From: a gamma proteobacterium SS-5 | Lineage (GTDB): Bacteria; Pseudomonadota; Gammaproteobacteria; Chromatiales; Chromatiaceae | Reading direction: 5' to 3' | Length of the DNA stretch: 64,000 nt | NCBI GenBank assembly: GCA_009497875.2 | Contig: CP032508.2 | Location: forward strand, 2,914,001-2,978,000 | Position numbers and translations under genes: made by a program | Shown here: in pieces, positions 10,110 through 17,557 of the stretch | Position numbering within the stretch: position 1 is the first letter of the stretch | Layout: each line of letters begins with the position of its first letter | Notes under the pieces: model-generated | The model's database searches: none | What the model saw: only the letters and a program-made list of their open reading frames with translations | Told to the model about the DNA's origin: nothing

Positions 10110-10636
10110 TTGGTTACCCTCGTTTTTTGGTCATGGATCTGACAATCAGCAGGGTAAAGCGGGGCTGCGGTCAGGGGGCCTGCGCTCAATACCGGAGCGG
10201 CGTCGATATCGCTGGCGTCCATCATGCTGGCGATGCGCTGCAGGGAGGACAACAATAGCATCTGCTCCCAGTCTTGCAGGCAGGAAAAGCGTTCGACAAA
10301 GCGGTCCTGCAGCAGGGGCACGTCCTCGGCCAGCAACTCCAGGCCGGTCGGGGTCAGACTGACCAGCACCTGGCGCTTGTCCTGGGTGGAACGGACCCGA
10401 CGCGCCAGGCCTCTGGCCTCAAGGCGATTGATGACATCGCTCAGGGTAGCGGGGCTCAGGCTAACCTTGCGCGCCAACTGGCCCAGGGTGAGTTCGCCCG
10501 ACCGCTTGATAACACGCAGGATCAAGGCCTGTGGGCCGGTGAGTTTGTGGCTGTGGAGCAGCTGGCGGGAGTGGAGATCCACCGCGCGCATGATCTGGCG
10601 CAGTGCGATCAGGACCTGGTCCTGGGTGGATTCCAT
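10106..10636 (-). CDS. ectR: MarR-family regulator of ectoine synthesis (EctR type)
   Basis: A 176-aa winged-helix MarR protein: HSHKLTGPQALILRVIKRSG, then LTLGQLARKVSLSPATLSDV (recognition helix) and the wing TQDKRQVLVSLTPTGLELLA. The ATG at 10636 is chosen because it gives the usual EctR length; the frame continues to 10843 without a plausible start. EctR homologues repress ect operons in halophilic methylotrophs. Here the regulator is the first cistron of the operon it would control, overlapping ectA by four bases, so autoregulation is expected. An 18-bp pseudopalindrome lies upstream (10780-10797). Confidence 0.85.
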   Translation of the reverse strand: MESTQDQVLIALRQIMRAVDLHSRQLLHSHKLTGPQALILRVIKRSGELTLGQLARKVSLSPATLSDVINRLEARGLARRVRSTQDKRQVLVSLTPTGLELLAEDVPLLQDRFVERFSCLQDWEQMLLLSSLQRIASMMDASDIDAAPVLSAGPLTAAPLYPADCQIHDQKTRVTK

Positions 10637-10779
10637 GGTGATGACTGGACACTCTGTGGCGAAACGAAGGCGAAATATAACGTACCCGAAGCATTTTTTC
10701 CAGTAATCAAGGCCTTCACCGGAGACGACCTGAAACAGAGCCTTGATCCCAATGGTGCCGATCAAACCCTGAAGACAAA

Positions 10780-10797
10780 TAAATAATCTATTATTTT
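10780..10797. promoter_or_regulatory. Candidate EctR operator in the ectR promoter region
   Basis: Two AT-rich 8-base half-sites separated by two bases (TAAATAAT-CT-ATTATTTT) form a near-perfect palindrome in the AT-rich part of the 281-bp parC-ectR gap. This matches the layout reported for EctR1 operators in methylotrophs (two 8-bp half-sites, 2-bp spacer). AATATA-like promoter words lie beside it (about 10805-10812, read on the minus strand). A second inverted repeat, TTGATC/GATCAA, is at 10743-10765. The rest of the gap (10865-10917) is a degenerate CACAGAG-type repeat. Confidence 0.5.
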
Positions 10798-10917
10798 CAA
10801 ATTGTTGTATATTAACCGACGTCACCTGACAGGTATTCATCACTCAGTCTGGAACCCCTTGATTGTTCTCTGCGTGCCCTGTGGCTCTGGGACTGAACCC
10901 CCTGTTTAGGTTGACCC

Positions 10918-11721
10918 CTAAGTATCTTGCTCGGCGCTGGCCAGCTCCTGACCCGTGTGTCTGAGCAGATACTCCAGCAGGGCACCGTAGGCGATGACGG
11001 CACGGGAGCGAGGCGCGAACTCGGCCGGAGTCAGGCCCGATTTGCTGGCATCGCGCAGCTTGGTATCCACCGGGATGACGCCGGGCCAGAGGTGTTCGGC
11101 GTAATTTTGACGCAATACCTTGAGGCTGTCCTGGGCGGCGCGGGTGCGCTGGTCATACATGCTCGGCACCACCAGATAGGGCAGTGGCCGATGACGCGCC
11201 TTGAGCACCATCTTCAGGGTATGGGTCATGCGATCGAGGCCCTTGAGGGCGAGAAACTCGGTCTGCACCGGGATGATCAGCTGATCACAGGCAGCCAGGG
11301 CATTGATCAGCAGCACCCCGAGCAGGGGCGGGCAGTCGATCAGTACATAGTCGTATTCATCCTCCAGCTGTTTCAGCCCGCCCTTGAGGATCAGGCCCAT
11401 GCCGTTGAGCTTGCCGGCCTGGCGGTCCAGGGTCGCCTGACCCAGGGAGGCGGGCAGCAGGGACAGACCCTCGGTGCCGGTGTCGCAGATCAGGCTTTCC
11501 ACCCTGAGCGGCTGCTTCTCGGCATTGGCCTGGAACAGGTTATAGACGCTGGTGTCGATGTTGTCCGGGTCGTAGCGGAAATAGCTGGTCATGGAGCCGT
11601 GCGGGTCCATATCCACCAGCAATACGCGAAAGCCCCAGCCCGCCAGCAACCCACCCAGGGCGACGGTGGTGGTGGTCTTGGCCACCCCACCCTTCTGATT
11701 GGCCACCGCCCAGACCTTCAT
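10918..11721 (-). CDS. parC: ParA-like ATPase of the chemotaxis cluster (ParC)
   Basis: A 267-aa ParA/MinD-type P-loop ATPase: MKVWAVANQKGGVAKTTTTV carries the deviant Walker A motif, DYVLIDCPPLLGVLLINAL the Walker B region. Members located beside cheA/cheB in polar-flagellated gammaproteobacteria (ParC) place chemoreceptor arrays at the flagellated pole. The ATG at 11721 is preferred over an in-frame GTG at 11730. Note KGGVAKT where KGGVGKT is usual. The parP and cheW genes that usually follow parC are absent here; ectR follows after a 281-bp gap. Confidence 0.85.
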   Translation of the reverse strand: MKVWAVANQKGGVAKTTTTVALGGLLAGWGFRVLLVDMDPHGSMTSYFRYDPDNIDTSVYNLFQANAEKQPLRVESLICDTGTEGLSLLPASLGQATLDRQAGKLNGMGLILKGGLKQLEDEYDYVLIDCPPLLGVLLINALAACDQLIIPVQTEFLALKGLDRMTHTLKMVLKARHRPLPYLVVPSMYDQRTRAAQDSLKVLRQNYAEHLWPGVIPVDTKLRDASKSGLTPAEFAPRSRAVIAYGALLEYLLRHTGQELASAEQDT

Positions 11722-11800
11722 GCCGACCACCCATTGGGCGGGCTGGGCCGGGCTTGGGGGGTGTGTCCGATGGGGTTGCCGCTGTTCACCTCATCGGCCC

Positions 11801-12856
11801 TCAGGCAAAACGCTGGGTCAGGGCCTTGGCGATATCCTTCAGCGGCAGCACCCGATCCGACAGACCGGCGCTCTCCACTGCCTGGGGCATGCCATAGACC
11901 ACGCAACTGGCGGCATCTTGCGACCACAGCCCGGAGCCGGCCTGCTTCAACAGGCGCGCCCCTTGCAGGCCATCGGACCCCATGCCGGTGAGCACCAGGC
12001 CCAGGGCCTTGTTGCCATAGACCCGCGCCGCCGAGCCAAACAGCACGTCCACGCTGGGGCGGAAGATCTGGCCGCTGGCGCTCTCCCGGATCTGTACCCG
12101 GCCCTGGCCGGGGCGGCCATCGAGCAGTAATTGCATGCCACCTGGGGCAATGAGTACGCTGCCGGCCCTGGGGGTATCGCCATCCGCCGCCTGTCTGACC
12201 TGGATCTGGCACAGGCCGTTGAGCCGGTCGGCAAAGGCCTGGGTAAAGTTGGCCGGCATGTGGATGGCCACCACCGTGGGCACGGCAAAGTTGGCCGGCA
12301 GCAGGCTGAGGATATTCTGCAGGGCGATGGGTCCGCCGGTGGAGGCACCGATCAGCAGGATCTGTTCGGCGCGGTTGCCCGCCGCCGGCCGCACCGGCTC
12401 GGGCTTGACCGGGGCCGGGGTCGGCCGGGCCAATTCGGCCGGGCGCGCCCCCCCTGGGGCGCGCTGACTGATGGCGACAATGCGTTTGCACAGCTCGCAA
12501 CCCCTGGGGTCGTTGGCGACATAATTCAGCTGCTTGGGCAGAAAATCCACCGCCCCGGCGTCGAGGGCCTCCAGTGTCGCCTTGGCCCCCTCGTAGGTCA
12601 GGGCGGAGAACATGAGTATGGGGGTTGGCCGATTGGCCATGATGCGCCGTACCGCCTCGATGCCGTTCATCTTCGGCATCTCTATATCCATGGTGATGGC
12701 ATCGGGTTTGAGCAGGCGCGCCTGTTCCACCGCCTCTATGCCATCCCGCGCGCAGCCCACCACCTCCAGGCGGGCATCGGCGGCCAGGGCCTCATTGATG
12801 CGTTTGATGAAAAAGGCGGAATCATCCACCACGAGAACACGAAGTCTGCCGGCCAT
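11801..12856 (-). CDS. cheB: Chemotaxis protein-glutamate methylesterase
   Basis: A receiver domain (residues 1-120, RVLVVDDSAFF and phosphoacceptor ITMDIEMPKMNGIEAV) is linked through a proline-rich spacer to a CheB methylesterase domain. That domain carries the catalytic Ser in LIGASTGGPIALQNIL, the His in VVAIHMPANFTQAFADRL and the Asp in LTGMGSDGLQGA. At 351 aa it is of normal length. CheB demethylates chemoreceptors after phosphorylation by CheA, giving adaptation. It sits 90 bp downstream of cheA. No cheR is in the window. Confidence 0.95.
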   Translation of the reverse strand: MAGRLRVLVVDDSAFFIKRINEALAADARLEVVGCARDGIEAVEQARLLKPDAITMDIEMPKMNGIEAVRRIMANRPTPILMFSALTYEGAKATLEALDAGAVDFLPKQLNYVANDPRGCELCKRIVAISQRAPGGARPAELARPTPAPVKPEPVRPAAGNRAEQILLIGASTGGPIALQNILSLLPANFAVPTVVAIHMPANFTQAFADRLNGLCQIQVRQAADGDTPRAGSVLIAPGGMQLLLDGRPGQGRVQIRESASGQIFRPSVDVLFGSAARVYGNKALGLVLTGMGSDGLQGARLLKQAGSGLWSQDAASCVVYGMPQAVESAGLSDRVLPLKDIAKALTQRFA

Positions 12857-12946
12857 GGGGCTCCTAACTATTGCTTGCCGCGCCCGAGGGCTCGGCGGGA
12901 CGCTCCTTGATGGGATTCAACCGCTTGCTACCGCGCCAGATTGAAA

Positions 12947-15331
12947 CTAAAACCGCTGCGCGTATTTGCGCATCAGCCCAGGCACGTCGAGGATCAGGGC
13001 AATCTTGCCGTCGCCGGTGATGGTGGCCCCGGCCAGACCGTCTATGCCTTGCAGCATCTGACCCAGGGGCTTGATCACCACCTCTTCCTGACCGATCAGG
13101 TGATCCACCACCAGCCCCACCTGGATGCCCCCCATGTTGACCACCACCACATGGCCCGAACCGCCGGCGTAATCACCGCAGTCAAAGGCCTGATTCTGGA
13201 TCAGCCACTCGCGCAGGAAGAACAGCGGCAGGGCGCGGTTGCGCACCATAATGGTCTGCCGTCCATCGACCACGTTGCGCTGGCCCATGTCCAGGTTAAA
13301 GATCTCCACCACGCTGGACAGGGGCAGGGCGAAGGGCTGTTCCCCCAGCACCACCATCAGGGTGGGCAGTATGGCCAGGGTCAGGGGCAGCTTGATGGTG
13401 ATGGTGGAGCCCTTGCCCTCTGCCGAGTCGATCTCCACCTGGCCGTTCATCTGGGCGATACGGGTCTTGACCACGTCCATGCCGACGCCTCGGCCGGAGA
13501 CATCGGAGATCTCGGTCTTGGTGGAAAAGCCGGGGGCGAAGATCAGGTTGAAGCAGTCCCTGTCATCCAGGCGGGCGGCGGACTCCTCGTCCATCAGCCC
13601 CTTCTCCACCGCCTTGCGCCGCAGGACTTCGGCATTCATGCCCTTGCCGTCGTCGCGGATGGAAAGAATGATATGGTCGCCCTCCTGCGCCGCCGAGAGC
13701 ACCACCTCGCCCTTGCGCGGCTTGCCCAGTTGTTCGCGCTCGTCGGGCATCTCGATGCCGTGATCCACGGCGTTGCGCACCAGGTGTACCAGGGGATCGG
13801 CCAGGGCCTCCACCAGGTTTTTGTCCAGGTCGGTCTCCTCCCCCACCAGGGTCAGTTCAATCTCTTTCTTCAGGCTGCGGGCCAGGTCGCGCACCACCCG
13901 GGGGAAGCGGCCGAAGACCTTCTTGATCGGCTGCATGCGGGTCTTCATCACCGACAGTTGCAGGTCCGAGGTGACCACGTCCAGGTTGGCCACCGCATGC
14001 ACCATGTCCTCGTCCTGAATACTGGCCTTGAGGGTCTGCAGGCGGTTGCGCACCAGCACCAGCTCGCCGACCATGTTCATGATCTCGTCCAGGCGCGCGG
14101 TGTCCACCCGCACCGTGGTCTCGCCGCTGGCGGCCGGGCTGTGCTTGGCATTGCCGACCGCCGGGGCCGGCTTGGCCTGCCGGGCGGGCTGGGCGGGTTC
14201 GGCCTTGGCCTGGGGTTTGGGTTCAGGCTTGGGTTCAGGCTTGGGTTCAGGCTTGGGTTTGGGTTCGGGTTTGGGCGTAGCTTCGGCCTTGGGCTCGGGC
14301 TGAGAAGGCGCAGCCACCGGGGCGGTGTCGGCGGCTGCCGACTCCGCCTCCAGGCCGGCACCGAATTGACCCTTGCCGTGCAGCTCATCGAGCAGGGCCT
14401 CGAACTCATCTTCACTGATCTCATCATCGCCAGCGGAGGTGGCCGCTTCCGGCTGGACCGGCTCGGATTGGGTGGGTTCTTGCTGTATGGGTTCTGGCTG
14501 GGCCGGTTGCGCCCCGCTGACCGCCACCTCGGGCTTGAACTGCCCCTGACCATGCAACTGGTCGAGCAAGGCCTCGAATTCATCCTCGGTGATGTCTTCC
14601 GAGTCCGCCCCGGCGGGGCTGGTGGCCCCTGGCTGGGCAGACTGATCGCTGGCCGGGGCCTCGCTGTCCGCCGCCTCATTCAGGGCATTGGGGTCGAACC
14701 TGCCCTCGCCGTGCAGCTGATCGAGCAGGGCCTCGAATTCGTCCTCGGATATCTCATCGGAATCGGCGGCGGCCGGGGCCGGTTCCTCGCTGCCGATCAT
14801 CTCATCGATCATGTCGGCGGCCGGGTCGGCAGCGGTCCCAGTGCTGGTCTCAGTGCTGGCCTCAGGGCTTGGGGCCGGTTCCGCCTGGGGTTCTGCCGCC
14901 TGCTCGGCTGCCGCTTCCTCGGGCCGCGCCTGCGCCACCTCCTCCGGCCGGGTCAGGGCGGTCAGGCTCTGCAACAGCTCGGGGCTGGCGTGTTCCGGCA
15001 TCTCGCCCTGGCGCACCAGTTCGAACATGCCATTGACCACGTCGAGCACCTCCATCAGCGGGTCCATCAGGTCGGCGGTGATGCGGCGCTGTCCCTGGCG
15101 CAGTATGTTGAACACATCCTCGGCGCGGTGGGTCACCTCCACCAGGGGGTGGATATTGAGAAACCCGGCACCACCCTTGATGGTATGAAATCCACGGAAG
15201 ACCGCATTGAGCAGGTCGTAGTCGTCCGGCCGCTGCTCCAGATCCACAACCTGCTCGTTGAGCTGTTCGAGAATCTCCCCCGCTTCGACCAGGAAGTCCT
15301 GCAAGATTTCGTCGTCAGTATCCAGACTCAT
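12947..15331 (-). CDS. cheA: Chemotaxis histidine kinase CheA with a triplicated acidic motif
   Basis: A 794-aa kinase that phosphorylates CheY and CheB. The Hpt domain (1-110) has phosphoacceptor His49 in FHTIKGGAGFLN. After an acidic/Ala-rich region, a Pro-Lys-Glu linker (about 347-376) precedes the dimerisation helix (VRVDTARLDEIMNMVGEL), the kinase domain (H-box LVHLVRNAVDHGIEMPDERE, G-box GRGVGMDVVKTRI) and a C-terminal CheW-like domain. Between the Hpt and the linker, the motif ISEDEFEALLDQLHG occurs three times (about residues 190-210, 243-264, 300-322), separated by about 40 variable residues. Such motifs may be docking sites for ParP/ParC or response regulators (inference). A separate folded P2 domain is not obvious. 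Confidence 0.95.
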   Translation of the reverse strand: MSLDTDDEILQDFLVEAGEILEQLNEQVVDLEQRPDDYDLLNAVFRGFHTIKGGAGFLNIHPLVEVTHRAEDVFNILRQGQRRITADLMDPLMEVLDVVNGMFELVRQGEMPEHASPELLQSLTALTRPEEVAQARPEEAAAEQAAEPQAEPAPSPEASTETSTGTAADPAADMIDEMIGSEEPAPAAADSDEISEDEFEALLDQLHGEGRFDPNALNEAADSEAPASDQSAQPGATSPAGADSEDITEDEFEALLDQLHGQGQFKPEVAVSGAQPAQPEPIQQEPTQSEPVQPEAATSAGDDEISEDEFEALLDELHGKGQFGAGLEAESAAADTAPVAAPSQPEPKAEATPKPEPKPKPEPKPEPKPEPKPQAKAEPAQPARQAKPAPAVGNAKHSPAASGETTVRVDTARLDEIMNMVGELVLVRNRLQTLKASIQDEDMVHAVANLDVVTSDLQLSVMKTRMQPIKKVFGRFPRVVRDLARSLKKEIELTLVGEETDLDKNLVEALADPLVHLVRNAVDHGIEMPDEREQLGKPRKGEVVLSAAQEGDHIILSIRDDGKGMNAEVLRRKAVEKGLMDEESAARLDDRDCFNLIFAPGFSTKTEISDVSGRGVGMDVVKTRIAQMNGQVEIDSAEGKGSTITIKLPLTLAILPTLMVVLGEQPFALPLSSVVEIFNLDMGQRNVVDGRQTIMVRNRALPLFFLREWLIQNQAFDCGDYAGGSGHVVVVNMGGIQVGLVVDHLIGQEEVVIKPLGQMLQGIDGLAGATITGDGKIALILDVPGLMRKYAQRF

Positions 15332-15490
15332 GGTTTAAACCCAGTTTTTATACCCTGTTATCGTCCATGCATAGCATCGGCCGGTTGAGCAAAAAGTAAA
15401 GTTTTTCTTGTGCTTTGAGCGCAATCGTGGCAAATCAACTCAGCTATGCCGCCTGCAACCCTGCATCAAGCCGCCTCGGGCGGCCAGGCA

Positions 15491-15877
15491 TCAGCTTTTG
15501 ATGCGCTCAAAGATCTTCTCGATCTTCTCTTTCAGGGTGACCGCGGTGAAGGGCTTGACCACATAGCCATTGACCCCGGCCTGGGCCGCCTCGATGATCT
15601 GCTCACGCTTGGATTCAGCGGTGACCATGAGTACCGGCAGGGTCTTGAGTTCCGGGTCGGCACGCACCGCCTTGAGCAGGTCGATGCCGGTCATGCCCGG
15701 CATGTTCCAGTCGCTGACCAGAAAATCAAAGTGCCCGGACTTGAGCATGGGCAACGCCGTGGTGCCGTCATCCGCCTCGTGAACATTGGTGAAGCCCAGA
15801 TCACGCAGCAGGTTCTTGATGATTCGGCGCATGGTGGAGAAGTCATCCACCACCAGAATCTTCATGTTTTTATCCAA
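15491..15877 (-). CDS. cheY: Chemotaxis response regulator CheY
   Basis: A single receiver domain (128 aa) that binds the flagellar switch FliM when phosphorylated. It shows the acidic pair in [18 protein letters not shown], the phosphoacceptor Asp in [17 protein letters not shown], Thr in [19 protein letters not shown] and Lys in [19 protein letters not shown]. The TTG at 15877 is chosen as start: a GGAGG site lies six bases upstream, whereas the ATG four codons later would be 18 bases away. It follows fliA by 20 bp. The expected cheZ between cheY and cheA is absent; only 159 bp separate them. Confidence 0.95.
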   Translation of the reverse strand: MDKNMKILVVDDFSTMRRIIKNLLRDLGFTNVHEADDGTTALPMLKSGHFDFLVSDWNMPGMTGIDLLKAVRADPELKTLPVLMVTAESKREQIIEAAQAGVNGYVVKPFTAVTLKEKIEKIFERIKS

Positions 15878-15897
15878 CGCCTACCTCCAAAATTTAA

Positions 15898-16662
15898 TCA
15901 TGTGGCCTGCGCGTAGAGTTGCGCACTGCCGCTATCACCCAACCAATCGGCCAATTTGGCCCTCAACCTCGATGTGGCCTGACTGTGGATCTGACAGACC
16001 CGCGATTCGGTCACCCCGATCACCTCGCCAATTTCACGCAGATTCAATTCATCGTCGTAATACAGGGCGATCACCAGCTTCTCCCGTTCCGGCAGCTGGG
16101 TGATGGCCTGGGCCAGCGCCCGCTTGAAGCCCTCCCGTTCCAGGCCGTCGCCGGGACCGGCCCGGGTCTCGGTCAGACTGCTCGGGGCGGTGACGCCCAG
16201 GGTCTCCATCTCGTCGATGCTGAGCACCCGGGAGCCGACGCTATCTTGCAGAATCTGGTGGTATTCGTCGATGCTGATATTCAGCTCGGCGGCGATCTCG
16301 CTGTCCTTGGCATCGCGCCCCTTGGCGTTTTCCACCCGGCGGATGGCCTCGGCCACCTCGCGCGACTTGCGATGCACCGAGCGCGGCGTCCAATCGCTGC
16401 GCCGGATCTCGTCGAGCATGGCCCCGCGGATGCGGATGCCGGCATAGGTCTCAAAGCTGGCACCCTGCTCGGAGTCGTAGTTGCGAAAGGCCTCGATCAG
16501 GCCCAGCATGCCCACCTGCACCAGGTCCTCCAGCAGCACGTTGGGCGGCAGCCGGGCCAGAAGATGATAGGCGATACGTTTCACCAGGGGTGCGTATTGC
16601 AGCATCTGCGCCTCTGAGGAGGAGGCCGCCGCCGTCTCCCGATATGCATTGAGGCCGTTCAT
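15898..16662 (-). CDS. fliA: Flagellar sigma factor 28
   Basis: A 254-aa RNA polymerase sigma factor for late flagellar and chemotaxis genes. Region 2 is seen in LVQVGMLGLIEAFRNYD and FETYAGIRIRGAMLDEIRRS, region 3 in AIRRVENAKGRDAKDSEIAA, and region 4 in LPEREKLVIALYYDDELNLR followed by EIGEVIGVTESRVCQIHSQA. It starts one base after the flhG stop, continuing the flhA-flhF-flhG-fliA-cheY series. Its activity is normally held by the anti-sigma factor FlgM, which is not in this window. Confidence 0.96.
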   Translation of the reverse strand: MNGLNAYRETAAASSSEAQMLQYAPLVKRIAYHLLARLPPNVLLEDLVQVGMLGLIEAFRNYDSEQGASFETYAGIRIRGAMLDEIRRSDWTPRSVHRKSREVAEAIRRVENAKGRDAKDSEIAAELNISIDEYHQILQDSVGSRVLSIDEMETLGVTAPSSLTETRAGPGDGLEREGFKRALAQAITQLPEREKLVIALYYDDELNLREIGEVIGVTESRVCQIHSQATSRLRAKLADWLGDSGSAQLYAQAT

Positions 16663-16663
16663 C

Positions 16664-17557
16664 TCAGCCCATCTCCTGTCCGGTAAATTGAATCAATCGT
16701 TCCACAAAAAACTGTAGCTGGCCATTGGCGCCGTTGGGCAGGGGCCAGTTATCCACCTTGCGCGCCAGGGCCTTGAAGGCCTGCGCGGCGCGGCTGCGCG
16801 GCGCGGCGTTGACCACCGGCCGCTGTGACTTGACCGCCTTGCGCAGGGCATCATCGTAGGGAATGCTGCCGGCATGTACCAGCATCACGTCCAGGTAACG
16901 GTCGGTGACGCGAAACAGCTTGCTGAACAGCTCCTGACCCTCCTGCGGCCCGCGCGTCATGTTGGTGAGGATGCGAAAACGCTCCACCCCGTAGTCCCGG
17001 TTGAGCAGCTTCATCAGGGCGTAGGCATCGGTGATCGAGGCCGGCTCGTCGCACACCACCACCAGGATCTCCTGGGCCGCGCGGCTGAAGCTGATGACCG
17101 TATCCGAAATGCCCGCTGCGGTATCCACGATCAGGGTATCCAGGTCCCCGCCCAGCTCGCTGAAGGCATGGATGATGCCGGCGTGCTCGGCGGTGCTCAA
17201 CTCGGCCATGGCCTGAATCCCCGAGGCACCGGGCACCACGCGCAGCCCGGATGGGCCTTCGACGATCACCTCCTCCAGGTCGCGCTCGCCGCGCAGGACG
17301 TGGGAGAGATCATATTTGGGATGCAGCCCCAGCACCACATCGATGTTGGCCAGCCCCAGGTCGGCATCGAGCAGCACCACGCGGCGACCGGCTTCGGACA
17401 AGGCCACCCCCAAGTTGACAGCGATATTGGTCTTGCCGACACCGCCCTTGCCTCCGGTAACGGCCAGTACCCGGACTGGTTGTGGATTCATCATGCGGCG
17501 TAACCCTTCAGCTTGATCGATTGGCTTAGTAGTATAGGCGGTATCAGACGCGAGCAT
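16664..17557 (-). CDS. flhG: Flagellar number regulator, MinD-like ATPase (FlhG/FleN)
   Basis: A 297-aa MinD/ParA-type ATPase that limits polar flagella to one or few by acting on FlhF and the master regulator FleQ. The deviant Walker A is in VTGGKGGVGKTNIAVNLGVA and switch regions include LLDADLGLANIDVVLGLHP. The N-terminal DQAEGLRRM motif is the conserved segment that stimulates the FlhF GTPase. The ATG at 17557 has a G-rich ribosome-binding site and overlaps flhF by 14 bases; a longer in-frame reading to 17599 is not supported. Confidence 0.95.
   Translation of the reverse strand: MLASDTAYTTKPIDQAEGLRRMMNPQPVRVLAVTGGKGGVGKTNIAVNLGVALSEAGRRVVLLDADLGLANIDVVLGLHPKYDLSHVLRGERDLEEVIVEGPSGLRVVPGASGIQAMAELSTAEHAGIIHAFSELGGDLDTLIVDTAAGISDTVISFSRAAQEILVVVCDEPASITDAYALMKLLNRDYGVERFRILTNMTRGPQEGQELFSKLFRVTDRYLDVMLVHAGSIPYDDALRKAVKSQRPVVNAAPRSRAAQAFKALARKVDNWPLPNGANGQLQFFVERLIQFTGQEMG

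Noticed and set aside
14205-14285. Short tandem repeat resembling CRISPR or a satellite (GGCTTGGGTTCA units)
   Set aside because: It is coding repeat DNA for the Pro-Lys-Glu linker of CheA and has no unique spacers.
12941-15388. 815-codon open frame on the plus strand opposite cheA
   Set aside because: Exact antisense of a full-length cheA. It is a Gly/His/Leu-rich GC-skew shadow without any recognisable domain or ribosome-binding site.
15370-15400. GCCGATGC word upstream of cheA as a sigma-28 promoter
   Set aside because: The -10 is close to consensus but no TAAA -35 is found at the required 15-base distance.
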